From Dorea_A amylophila (GTDB lineage Bacteria > Bacillota > Clostridia > Lachnospirales > Lachnospiraceae): a stretch of 64,000 nucleotides of DNA. The position numbers and the translations under genes were made by a program. The notes beneath the pieces were generated by a model. It was not told the origin of the DNA, did no database searches, and was given only the letters and a program-made list of their open reading frames with translations. This document shows, one piece after another, positions 35,191 through 42,911 of the stretch. The stretch spans positions 52,591 through 116,590 of the forward strand of contig NZ_JAOQJW010000012.1 in the NCBI RefSeq assembly GCF_025567265.1, given 5' to 3'. How positions within the stretch are numbered: position 1 is the stretch's first letter; each line of letters starts with the position of its first letter.

Positions 35191-35290
35191 TTGGATAGCA
35201 AGAATTTTGCAGCCCGGATAGCAAAAAAGTGGAAGTCCGGATAGCAAAAAAATGGAAGTCCGGATGGCAAGATTCTTGCTGTCCGGAAAG
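35191..35290. repeat. four 23-bp tandem repeats
   Basis: The units lie at 35191-35213, 35214-35236, 35237-35259 and 35260-35282, with a partial fifth beginning CCGGAAAG. Core consensus is CCGGATAGCAAAAAAGTGG. Units two and three differ at a single base, and the outer ones are more divergent. The fourth unit contains a small GCAAGA/TCTTGC hairpin. The 23-bp period is not a multiple of three, so it is not a coding repeat. Confidence 0.8.
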
Positions 35291-35312
35291 ATAAAAAAGG
35301 GAGGGATTAAAA

Positions 35313-35609
35313 ATGTTGGTTAAGTACATAATAAAAGTGTTTTTATATTTAATTCTTGCAGTAATGACATTGATTCACTGGTTATTAAAAATTCCGATGA
35401 TATTGGGAAATATTTTGCTTTACTTTTTATCAATTATATTTATTCTGACAGGTGTTTTGAGTTATGGATTTGCATTGGAATCTGCAAGAGAATGTGGTCG
35501 AATGATAATAATTGGGATGGCATTTGGTGCAATACCAGATTTTGTCCCATTTTTGGGAAAAAGTTTAGAGACATTGGTTGCAAAACTGTTGAGTATGACA
35601 AATGAATGA
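35313..35609 (+). CDS. small membrane protein, CD1845-like
   Basis: This 98-residue protein has three hydrophobic segments (about residues 8-25, 28-55 and 65-80) and a helical end. It resembles short CD1845-type proteins found in integrative elements of Clostridia, whose function is unknown. AAAGGGAGGG precedes the ATG. It is the last gene of the element. The 150 bases after it up to the right end contain no gene. Confidence 0.5.
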   Translation: MLVKYIIKVFLYLILAVMTLIHWLLKIPMILGNILLYFLSIIFILTGVLSYGFALESARECGRMIIIGMAFGAIPDFVPFLGKSLETLVAKLLSMTNE

Positions 35610-35742
35610 GAAAGTCGATATGAAAGAGGGCTGTGAAAGGCGCTCTTTTCTTTTTGCAACTGTGGAATGGCAAGATAATAACGTTATATACAGTGTATAT
35701 TAAGTAAAGCTATTGTATTTCTGCATGATGGGAACATAGGGA

Positions 35743-35758
35743 GTCCATATAAAGGCCT
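35743..35758 (+). other. right junction (attR) of the tadA element
   Basis: GTCCATATAA (35743-35752), the inverted copy of the left-end decamer, is followed by core AGGCCT (35753-35758). Chromosomal TTAATACGGGGCATGAC follows, which is the tadA coding sequence NTGHD. Confidence 0.75.
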
Positions 35759-36159
35759 TTAATACGGGGCATGACGGAAGCCTCAGCACCGGCCATGCAA
35801 ACAGTCCGAAGGACATGCTAAGCCGTCTGGAAACGATGGTACTGATGGGAATGGATCTTCCCCTTCCTGCAATTCAGAGACAGATCGCCTCCGGTCTGGA
35901 TATCATTGTACATCTCGGCCGTCTGAGAGATAAGACCAGAAAAGTCCTGGAAGTAACAGAAGTCCTGGGATACTGGGAGGAAGAAATCCACCTGCAGACG
36001 CTGTATTGCTTTGAAGAAGCATATAAGGAGGCGGTGAATGTAACAGAAGATGAAGAAAAAAGAAAAATCAGGATGGAAAGAAAAGTCAGCGGAGACTGGA
36101 AAAAAATTGCAGAACTTTGTCACCGAGAGAAGCTTATGGCAGCAGGATATCACATTTAA
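35755..36159 (+). pseudogene. tadA: tadA/cpaF pilus ATPase, 3' fragment
   Basis: About 134 codons continue TadA in the same phase, starting AFNTGHDGSLSTGHANS. They run through the C-terminal part of the ATPase (RLETMVLMGMDLPLPAIQRQI, an arginine-rich ring segment) to the natural end at a TAA. There is no start codon or ribosome-binding site before the GHDG region; an internal ATG at 35815 would give a useless 114-residue piece. Together with 17,915-18,775 it makes a full-length ATPase of about 420 residues. Confidence 0.93.
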
Positions 36160-36865
36160 AGAACGTGGGGCAGCCGGGGGAAAGGCTGCCACACTCATTG
36201 GGATTACGGCATGGCTTTATTACCGGAAGATATGGGCTGTGCCGGCACTGATCCCGCTGGGGATATGGCTGTACAGAGAATTTCTGAAAGAAGAGAAAAA
36301 GAAAAAGGAACAGGAATTTCAGAAGCAGTTCCGCGAGATGATACAGTCTCTGTCGGCAGCACTGAACACAGGCTATTCGGTAGAAAATGCATTCTATGAA
36401 ACGCAGAAAGAATTAAAAATTCTTTATCCTCCGGAGGCCCGGATTTCTAAGGAACTATTGGTTATTACGAGAAAATTGCGGATACATATTCCGGTTGAAC
36501 AGGTGTTGGAGGAATTTGCAGAACAGGTTCTGTCGGAGGATGTAAAGAGTTTTGTAACCGTATTCGTAACGGCAAAGAAAAGCGGTGGGGACATGATCGG
36601 TATTATCCGTAATACAGCGAATCAGATCGGAGACAAGATAGAAGTGAAAAGAGAGATCGATACCATGCTCGCTGCAAAGAAATATGAATTTCAGATCATG
36701 TCGGTAGTGCCGTATGGAATTATCGGTTATATGTCACTTAGTTTTCCGGAATTCATGAATGAATTATATGGGAATATGGCAGGAATCGGGGTGATGACAT
36801 TATGTCTTGGAATCTACGCAGGCGCTTATTATCTGGGAATAAGGATATTGAGAATCGACGTATAA
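36050..36865 (+). CDS. tadB: TadB-like type II secretion F domain protein
   Basis: A 271-residue inner-membrane platform protein of the Tad pilus. Hydrophobic segments lie near residues 45-75 (two), 220-240 and 245-268. The T2SSF domain (about 95-220) includes REMIQSLSAALNTGYSVENAF and AKKSGGDMIGIIRNTA. The start is uncertain because no ideal ribosome-binding site precedes the ATG at 36050, inside the end of tadA. Overlap with tadA suggests coupling, so the split of tadA may also reduce its expression. Confidence 0.8.
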   Translation: MKKKEKSGWKEKSAETGKKLQNFVTERSLWQQDITFKERGAAGGKAATLIGITAWLYYRKIWAVPALIPLGIWLYREFLKEEKKKKEQEFQKQFREMIQSLSAALNTGYSVENAFYETQKELKILYPPEARISKELLVITRKLRIHIPVEQVLEEFAEQVLSEDVKSFVTVFVTAKKSGGDMIGIIRNTANQIGDKIEVKREIDTMLAAKKYEFQIMSVVPYGIIGYMSLSFPEFMNELYGNMAGIGVMTLCLGIYAGAYYLGIRILRIDV

Positions 36866-38070
36866 TGCGGGTGACTTGTGTACTGTTCATATCCGGAATA
36901 TTACTGACCGGAGCAGATGCCGTTCGTTCTGTAAAGCAGCTACAACCGGCCATTGAGAGGAATGATTACGGAAAAGGGTCAAAGACGGAAGTCTTAGATG
37001 TAAAAGTCGGGAATACAAAGAAAAAAATAAGAACGGATATAGAAGTATCGGAACGTCGGTATACGACAGAAGAGATACAGGAACTGTTCGGAAGGATCAT
37101 CCGGAGGATGGACAGGCTGATACTAAATGAAAACCAGACGCCGGATCATGTGGAGACAGACCTGAACCTGATCACAGAGATTCCGGGAGAACCGGTGACG
37201 GTCTCCTGGGAACTGGACAGGTATGATGTAATGAATGTTAAGGGCGAGATACAGGAGAAGAATATTGCAGAAAAGGGAACGCTTGTAAAACTGAATGCGG
37301 TACTTACTTATACGGAAAATGAAAAAGAACAGGCAGCTTATCAGTGCGTGGTCTGTGTATATCCTAAGAAGTTAAGCGGAGAGGAAGAGATAAAGAAAAC
37401 AGTAACGGAAAATATGAAAAAGGCAGATGAAAAGCAGCGGGAACAGGAAACGCTGATTCTGCCGGAACGTCTGGGGAAAAATGAACTTCGTTATTATCAT
37501 CCGTTTAATAACCGGGGAATGATTGTGCTCACAATGAGCATAATGATCGGAATATTGCTCTGCGCATTACAGAAACAGAATGAAAAAAAGGCACTGAAAG
37601 ACAGAAAAAAACAGATGCTTAAGGACTATCCGGATATTATTAACAAACTGACATTGTATCTGGGAGCAGGTATGACGGTAAAGCGTGCCTGGAGAAAGGT
37701 AACCGAGGGCTATGCGAGAGAAAAAGAAGAAGGGAAAAAGAGGTACGCATATGAAGAAATGATACAGACCTGTCATGAGATGGACAGTGGTGTGACAGAA
37801 TCGGAGAGCTATGAGAATTTCGGCAGACGGTGTGACGTTCAGGTTTATATAAGACTGGGGGCTTTGTTGTCACAGAATCTGCGGAAAGGAACAAAAGGAT
37901 TGACAGAACTGTTAAAACTGGAATCCATACAGGCATTTGAAGAGCGGAAAGCACAGGCAAAAAGGCTTGGGGAAGAAGCCGGGACAAAGCTGCTGCTTCC
38001 AATGTTTCTTATGCTGGCGGTGGTACTGGTCATTGTGATAGTACCGGCATTTCTGACATTGCAGATATAG
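36865..38070 (+). CDS. tadC: TadC-like type II secretion F domain protein
   Basis: A 401-residue protein, the second platform subunit. It begins with a hydrophobic anchor (about residues 2-20) and an extracytoplasmic domain of about 190 residues not usual in short TadC. A membrane segment (about 220-240), a T2SSF domain (about 255-375) with YPDIINKLTLYLGAGMTVKRAW, and a final membrane segment follow. The start is placed at the ATG overlapping the tadB stop (TAATG); 36802 is a longer option. The extra domain may contact the pilin. Confidence 0.75.
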   Translation: MRVTCVLFISGILLTGADAVRSVKQLQPAIERNDYGKGSKTEVLDVKVGNTKKKIRTDIEVSERRYTTEEIQELFGRIIRRMDRLILNENQTPDHVETDLNLITEIPGEPVTVSWELDRYDVMNVKGEIQEKNIAEKGTLVKLNAVLTYTENEKEQAAYQCVVCVYPKKLSGEEEIKKTVTENMKKADEKQREQETLILPERLGKNELRYYHPFNNRGMIVLTMSIMIGILLCALQKQNEKKALKDRKKQMLKDYPDIINKLTLYLGAGMTVKRAWRKVTEGYAREKEEGKKRYAYEEMIQTCHEMDSGVTESESYENFGRRCDVQVYIRLGALLSQNLRKGTKGLTELLKLESIQAFEERKAQAKRLGEEAGTKLLLPMFLMLAVVLVIVIVPAFLTLQI

Positions 38071-38108
38071 ATGAAAAATAAAAGAAAAAGAAGAAAGGGG
38101 AATACAGT

Positions 38109-38285
38109 ATGTGGAGAATTCGATATGCATTACAGGTATTAAAAGACGACCGGGGGATCGGGGTGGTAGAAGTGATCTTGATCCTGGTCGTACTGATCGG
38201 ACTTGTGATCATCTTCAAATCACAGCTTACCAGTCTGGTGCAGACAATATTCGAAAAGATTACCAGCGAAAGTTCCGGAATTTAA
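38109..38285 (+). CDS. Flp-type pilin (58 residues)
   Basis: A short frame of 58 codons, with a ribosome-binding AAAGGGGAA before ATG. Residues 1-18 are a basic leader ending DDRGIG, then VVEVILILVVLIGLVIIF as the hydrophobic pilin helix with the +5 Glu of type IV pilins. A polar tail ends with ESSGI. Cleavage after the glycine in GIG by the A24 prepilin peptidase at 40.6 kb is expected. This is the main subunit of the Tad pilus, between tadC and the DUF5702-like gene. Confidence 0.88.
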   Translation: MWRIRYALQVLKDDRGIGVVEVILILVVLIGLVIIFKSQLTSLVQTIFEKITSESSGI

Positions 38286-38290
38286 GTGTG

Positions 38291-39685
38291 GTGAGCACCG
38301 GAAAGAAGGAGATGACGACAGGGTATGTAAGAGGAGAGGTAACGGTATATCTGACACTGACATTTATTCTGCTTGTCTCGCTTGTACTTGCGTTGACGGA
38401 AAGCGCATCCATCCAGATGGCAAAGAATTACAGAAGGGCAGATATGAACCGGGCAGTGGAGTGCGTATTTGCGGAATATCAAAAAGAACTTCTGGAACAT
38501 TATGATGTATTTGCCATAGAGGCAGGATATGAAAGCGGGACATACAGTGAGCAGAATTTGTTAGACCGCCTGTCATATTACGGTGCTGATATGGAAAATG
38601 ATATAAAGAGAATCCGGCTGTTCACAGATCAGAATGGGGAATTGTTCATGGATCAGGCCGGTAAATACATGAAACACAAATACGGGATCTCATGGGCAGA
38701 CAAGTATCTTGGGAGTACTTCCATCTGGAAGAATCAGGAACGGCAGGCAGATGAAATTACCAGAGAAGAAAAAGCGCAGACAGATCATCTGGAGGAGCTT
38801 CTGAGCGGGCAGGAAATGGAACTTCCGGGCGAAGAGAATCCGTTGGAACATGTAGCAGGACTGAAGCAGGCACCGATTTTGAATCTGGTATTACCGAAAG
38901 AAACACAAGTATCAGAAAAACAGATTGTGTCAGAGGACATGCCGGAGAACCGAGAGAATCAGACCGGTCACGGAACATTTGAAGATGTGGAATCGGAAGG
39001 AGGAACACTGGATTCCGTATTGTTGGGCGGGTATATACAGGAACATTTTGCGGATTTTCTGGATGAACCGAAGGGTGGGAGCCTGGACTATGAAGTGGAA
39101 TATATTCTGGCTGGCAGGCAAAGTGACCGGGAGAATCTGGAAGCGGTTGCGAACAAATTAGTGCTGCTGAGATTCGTGCCGAATTATCTGTATCTGCAGA
39201 CCAACAGTACCAGACAGGCTGAGGCACGGGCAGCGGCAGGGACATTATGTACACTGCTTGCGGTACCGGCGGTTACAGAAGCTGCAGCGCAGGGAATTCT
39301 TCTGGCATGGGCATACGGGGAATCCGTGATGGATGTGAGAACATTGCTGAATGGAAAAAAGACTGCAGTTGTAAAAGATGATGCAAGCTGGCAGCTCTCA
39401 TTATCCGGTCTTATGAAGCTTGGAACAGAGGAAGACACCGGCGACGGGGCGGATGTAGAAGGTGGTATGGACTACAAAGACTATGTGCGAATGTTGTTAT
39501 TCCTGGAAGATAAAGGGAAATTAACAGTAAGAACCATGGGAGTGATCGAGAAGGATATGCAGACGATTTACAGCCAGCCGTCATTTCGGATCGATTACTG
39601 TGTCGGAAGAATGGAAGTGGACACGGTGTGTAAGCTGAGAAGAGGGATATCGTATAGATTTCAGACATATTACGGCTATCAGTAG
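38291..39685 (+). CDS. DUF5702-like Tad-locus membrane protein
   Basis: About 464 residues. A short leader is followed by a TadE/TadG-like membrane helix (TVYLTLTFILLVSLVLALTE) and a long extracellular part. Relatives in Gram-positive Tad loci are called DUF5702 and are thought to be minor pilus or assembly proteins. The start is unclear: GTG at 38288 or 38291 just after the pilin stop, or ATG at 38312 where AAGGAG touches the start codon. I chose 38291. The middle region (about residues 140-250) is acidic and of low complexity. Confidence 0.65.
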   Translation: MSTGKKEMTTGYVRGEVTVYLTLTFILLVSLVLALTESASIQMAKNYRRADMNRAVECVFAEYQKELLEHYDVFAIEAGYESGTYSEQNLLDRLSYYGADMENDIKRIRLFTDQNGELFMDQAGKYMKHKYGISWADKYLGSTSIWKNQERQADEITREEKAQTDHLEELLSGQEMELPGEENPLEHVAGLKQAPILNLVLPKETQVSEKQIVSEDMPENRENQTGHGTFEDVESEGGTLDSVLLGGYIQEHFADFLDEPKGGSLDYEVEYILAGRQSDRENLEAVANKLVLLRFVPNYLYLQTNSTRQAEARAAAGTLCTLLAVPAVTEAAAQGILLAWAYGESVMDVRTLLNGKKTAVVKDDASWQLSLSGLMKLGTEEDTGDGADVEGGMDYKDYVRMLLFLEDKGKLTVRTMGVIEKDMQTIYSQPSFRIDYCVGRMEVDTVCKLRRGISYRFQTYYGYQ

Positions 39686-39705
39686 TGCGTGTAAGAACAA
39701 TAACA

Positions 39706-39864
39706 TGAGGCGGATAAAGATGCCCTTTCAGGTATCGTTAGAAATCCCGGAAATATAAAAATAATAAAGAAAGGAGCAGGATTCGCAAAATGAGAAATAA
39801 TTTATTCTCCCCCTCACAACCTATCAATCATTCAGTATCTGAAAGGGTATCTTTATCCGCCTCA
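39706..39864. repeat. 30-bp inverted repeat bracketing the start of a TadE-like gene
   Basis: The left arm 39706-39735 and right arm 39835-39864 are complementary over 30 bp. There are three mismatches, each of which becomes a G-U pair in RNA. The 99-base loop contains the ribosome-binding site (about 39771-39780) and the ATG (39790). The right arm lies within codons 16-25 of the gene. Confidence 0.85.
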
Positions 39865-40629
39865 ACACGATTGGAAAAATTATTCCGTAATAAAAGAAAG
39901 GGAAGCGTTACCGTAGAGGCGGCAGCAACGGTACCGCTGTTTTTCCTGGCGGTTGTGACACTGCTGTACCTTCTGGAAATGATGGCAGTACATACTGCAG
40001 TCAGGAGCAGTCTGCAGTATGCAGGAAAACAGGCGGCAAAAGACACCTGTATCACACAGATACTGATGCCGTCAAAGGTAGAGCGTGATGTCGTCTATGC
40101 AATCGGAGAGACAAGGATGGAAAGAAGTATCATTGCAGGCGGCAGCAGTGGGATGGACTGTTCGGCATCAAGAATGTCTGTGCGCACTGGGATTGGAACA
40201 TTGAACGCAGAATATCAGGTGAAAATTCCTGTGCCGGTATTCGGTATCAGACCGGTAAAATGCAGGGAAACCATGAAGATAAAAGCATGGAGCGGATATG
40301 AAAAAGAGGGATTATCCGATATGGGAAATGATACGGTCTATGTGACGGAGAACGGTCTTGTATATCACAAAGATTATCATTGTTCCTATCTGGATCTGTC
40401 GATCCGGATGACACATATGGGTACGGTGTCTGATCTTCGTAATGAAAGTGGCGGCAGATATTATCCATGTGAACATTGCATGAAAGGAAATGCAGGAACT
40501 ATATACATTACAAATTTTGGAGACCGGTATCATAGTTCATTGTCATGCAGTGGATTAAAACGGACAATCTATGCGATACCGGTATCGGAGGCAGCGGGAA
40601 AGGGGGCATGTTCCAAATGTGGACGGTAA
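39790..40629 (+). CDS. TadE-like pseudopilin with Cys/His-rich tail
   Basis: This 279-residue protein has an unusual hydrophilic extension of about 36 residues before the TadE-like sequence KGSVTVEAAATVPLFFLAVVT (membrane helix about 38-58). The extracellular part follows. The C-terminal third holds two similar units, YHKDYHCSYLDLSIRM and YHSSLSCSGLKRTIYA, each followed by a CxxC (CEHC and CSKC), which could bind a metal. It is part of the Tad operon. AAAGGAG precedes the ATG and lies within the loop of a 30-bp inverted repeat. The next gene overlaps by 13 bases. Confidence 0.75.
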   Translation: MRNNLFSPSQPINHSVSERVSLSASTRLEKLFRNKRKGSVTVEAAATVPLFFLAVVTLLYLLEMMAVHTAVRSSLQYAGKQAAKDTCITQILMPSKVERDVVYAIGETRMERSIIAGGSSGMDCSASRMSVRTGIGTLNAEYQVKIPVPVFGIRPVKCRETMKIKAWSGYEKEGLSDMGNDTVYVTENGLVYHKDYHCSYLDLSIRMTHMGTVSDLRNESGGRYYPCEHCMKGNAGTIYITNFGDRYHSSLSCSGLKRTIYAIPVSEAAGKGACSKCGR

Positions 40630-41045
40630 GCCGCATTGTGGCGATGGTCATACTGACAGGACTGTCGTTTATGGATTATAAGATCAGGAAAGTTCCGAGA
40701 GATGTACTGTTATTGTGTATGGCAGGAACGGTTCTATATCAGGCAGTTACACAGAATATAGACTGGATGGTATCGCTGGGAGGCGGGCTGATCGGTATGA
40801 TATTTATAGGAATCAGTAAGATTACACGGGAAGCAATTGGATACGGGGACAGTCTGGCGATTCTGATACTTGGAATCTATCTGGGAGTATGGGGACTTCT
40901 GGAAGTTCTTGCGACTTCATTTTTTATTTTGGGGATTCTTGCTCTGGGATGCGTGACCCTGAGACGGAAGAAGAGTCTTGCATTCCCATTCTATCCGTTT
41001 CTGACAGTGGGCTATCTGTTTGGCGTATGTATCGGAGGACTGTGA
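40617..41045 (+). CDS. tadV: A24 prepilin peptidase (TadV/CpaA-like)
   Basis: A 142-residue membrane aspartyl protease that would process the Flp pilin. The two catalytic Asp residues are visible in LSFMDYKIRKVP (about residue 20) and in the GxGD motif AIGYGDSLAIL (about residue 82). About four to five membrane segments are present. The start is ATG 40617, spaced well from AAAGGGGG; 40608 is an alternative. No N-methylase domain is present, as is usual for Tad systems. Confidence 0.85.
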   Translation: MWTVSRIVAMVILTGLSFMDYKIRKVPRDVLLLCMAGTVLYQAVTQNIDWMVSLGGGLIGMIFIGISKITREAIGYGDSLAILILGIYLGVWGLLEVLATSFFILGILALGCVTLRRKKSLAFPFYPFLTVGYLFGVCIGGL

Positions 41046-41046
41046 G

Positions 41047-41466
41047 ATGGAACGGATCATAAACATAGATAAGAAACATGCTCTGAACGGAAGCTTTACA
41101 GTGGAAATGTCCCTGCTGATGCCGATGATATTATTTCTTGTTATGGGGTGCGTCCTGGCATGTTTTTATTATCATGACAAGAATATTATTGCGGGAGCAG
41201 CATACGAGACTGCTGTTGTCGGAAGTACGAAAGCCAGAGAAAAGGACGGAATACAGGAAGCGGAATTAAAAGCCTTATTTCAGGAGCGGGTCGGGAAAAA
41301 GTGCATCCTCTTTCCGGGAGCCGTGGCGGTATGTTCCGTGAGCAAAGAAGAGATCCGTGTGTCGGCCGTGGCGAAAAGACGGAAGATGTCACTTGCGGTA
41401 GAAAGCAGGGCAGTGGTAACAGAACCGGAACGGTATATCCGGGATATCCGCAGGATAAAGAAATAA
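41047..41466 (+). CDS. TadE/TadG-like pseudopilin
   Basis: A 139-residue protein with a short leader, then NGSFTVEMSLLMPMILFLVMGCVL, the pseudopilin signal and membrane helix with Glu at +5 (about residues 14-38). An extracellular alpha/beta tail follows. The start is the ATG after GGAGGACTGTGAG; the upstream ATG at 41020 lies in the prepilin peptidase gene. It is a minor pilus component by family, and part of the Tad operon. Confidence 0.78.
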   Translation: MERIINIDKKHALNGSFTVEMSLLMPMILFLVMGCVLACFYYHDKNIIAGAAYETAVVGSTKAREKDGIQEAELKALFQERVGKKCILFPGAVAVCSVSKEEIRVSAVAKRRKMSLAVESRAVVTEPERYIRDIRRIKK

Positions 41467-42231
41467 ATGGGGAATGAAAGAATGGAACGAAAGATAACGA
41501 TAGAAGAACATGTATTATATAAAGAGGACTATCAGATGAAGATGCTGAAAGCCAATTCACCGGAAGGATTCCTTAAGGTGGCAGGAAGAGGCATGAATGG
41601 CAGCAGTTATTATGATTATGATGTAAGCGGAAAGATATCTATGCAGGCAATGTATACAAGAGCAAAGTTAAAGGCGGAGGATATACGGCAATTTATGTAC
41701 CAATTTGGGAATGTGCTGAAAGAAACCGGAAAATATCTGCTGGATATCCACTGTATTCTACTGGAACCGGAATATATATTTTATGAGGAAGGGCAATTCT
41801 TTTTCTGCTATTATCCGCCGGCAACGCAGAATCTATGGGAGAAATTCCATGTGCTGACAGAGTACATGGTGAAAGTTGCGGATTACGAGGAAGAAGAATG
41901 TGTCCGGCTGGCATTTTTGCTGCATAAGGGAACAATGGAAGAAAATTACAGTCTGGAGAAACTAATCGCAGAATGTGGGGAAAGAGAAGAAAAAGATATG
42001 GAAAAACCAGTAAGAAAAACAATGATAGATGAACTGCTGGAAGAAAAAAGAGAGCGGACATCTTATTACGATACGGAAGAACATGACTGGATTACGGAAC
42101 AGGAGATGGGAAGCTCGATCATGCGTGAGACAGATAATTTGTGGATCCCGGTAAAGCGTTTCCTGAATAAACATAAAAAAACAAAATGGGGAGAATGGGA
42201 CGGACTGCATATTGAAGAAGAGGAATTGTAA
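41467..42231 (+). CDS. DUF6382-like Tad-locus cytoplasmic protein
   Basis: A 254-residue soluble protein that resembles the DUF6382 domain often fused to an FHA domain at the end of Gram-positive Tad operons. Here the FHA part is missing and the tail (about 190-254) is charged and disordered. It starts directly after the stop of the upstream gene. The role is unknown; in FHA-containing relatives a signalling link to phospho-proteins is presumed. Confidence 0.6.
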   Translation: MGNERMERKITIEEHVLYKEDYQMKMLKANSPEGFLKVAGRGMNGSSYYDYDVSGKISMQAMYTRAKLKAEDIRQFMYQFGNVLKETGKYLLDIHCILLEPEYIFYEEGQFFFCYYPPATQNLWEKFHVLTEYMVKVADYEEEECVRLAFLLHKGTMEENYSLEKLIAECGEREEKDMEKPVRKTMIDELLEEKRERTSYYDTEEHDWITEQEMGSSIMRETDNLWIPVKRFLNKHKKTKWGEWDGLHIEEEEL

Positions 42232-42302
42232 TATTTAAGTAATCTATGTTATACTGATAAAGACAGAAAATGAATAGATTGAAAGGTAACGGACGATAGA
42301 AG

Positions 42303-42911
42303 ATGAATAAGAACACAATAAAAGCACCATGTACTGTATTACTGGCAGTTGTGAATGTAATAGTCTTTCTGGTACTGTCATTTCAGGGAATGACGGAGGA
42401 TGGAAGATTCATGTTACAGCATGGGGCAATGTATGTTCCATATCTGATAAAGAACGGAGAGTATTACCGGCTGTTTACGAGTATGTTTCTCCACTTCGGA
42501 TACGATCATCTTTTCAATAATATGGTTGTGCTTGTAGCGATGGGGTGGAATCTGGAACTTGAGATAGGAAAGATAAAGTTCCTCATCGTATATTTTGTAA
42601 GCGGCCTTGCAGGGAATATCCTGTCTGCATGGTGGGACATACTGACAGGAAGTATGGCAGTATCGGCAGGCGCATCCGGTGCAATCTTCGGAATTATCGG
42701 TGCACTTCTGTATGTGGCGATCCGTAACCGGGGAAGGATAGGAGAGATATCCGGCAAAGGATTAGTGTTTATGGTTGTGCTGACATTATATTATGGATTT
42801 ACCAGTGGCGGCGTAGACAATATGGCACACATCGGAGGCCTGGCAGCCGGTTTTCTGATGGGAGTATTACTGTACCGGAAGCGTAAGGATAAACGTGGTT
42901 CCGTTATGTAA
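42303..42911 (+). CDS. rhomboid-family intramembrane serine protease
   Basis: A 202-residue membrane protease with about six segments. The catalytic Ser is in GASGAIFGIIG (about residue 122), the catalytic His in NMAHIGGLAAGF (about residue 173), and the FLHFGYDHLFNNM segment is typical of the L1-TM2 region. The WR-type motif is replaced by the WN in VAMGWNLE. Substrates are unknown. A TATACT element lies at about 42,251-42,256. Its 3' end overlaps a convergent histidine kinase gene by 45 bases. Confidence 0.9.
   Translation: MNKNTIKAPCTVLLAVVNVIVFLVLSFQGMTEDGRFMLQHGAMYVPYLIKNGEYYRLFTSMFLHFGYDHLFNNMVVLVAMGWNLELEIGKIKFLIVYFVSGLAGNILSAWWDILTGSMAVSAGASGAIFGIIGALLYVAIRNRGRIGEISGKGLVFMVVLTLYYGFTSGGVDNMAHIGGLAAGFLMGVLLYRKRKDKRGSVM

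Larger units (their letters stand above)
18777..35758 (+). mobile_element. Tn554-like site-specific element inserted in tadA, 16,982 bp
   Basis: Boundaries come from comparing the two tadA halves. Codons …CAGGCACTT (left) and …GCCTTTAATACG (right) rejoin as QA(L/F)NTGHDG with no gain or loss. The ends carry inverted decamers flanking 6-bp cores. At the right end, three tandem tyrosine recombinases (30,042-34,389) and a TnpC-like protein (34,373-34,780) form the transposition module. This order is known for Tn554-type and recombinase-trio elements. Cargo includes a restriction-methylation/GmrSD-like defence block, XRE and MerR regulators, an aldo-keto reductase, decayed mobilisation genes, and TnpV. 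The DNA is visibly more AT-rich than its surroundings, consistent with horizontal acquisition. No relaxase or conjugation machinery is intact, so it would not self-transfer by conjugation. Confidence 0.85.

Noticed and set aside
35191..35290. Possible CRISPR array
   Set aside because: Repeats of 23 bp are directly adjacent with no spacers, and no cas genes are in the window.
36050..36159. Frameshift between tadA end and tadB
   Set aside because: The 110-base overlap is odd but both reading frames have natural family ends, so it is treated as overlapping genes.
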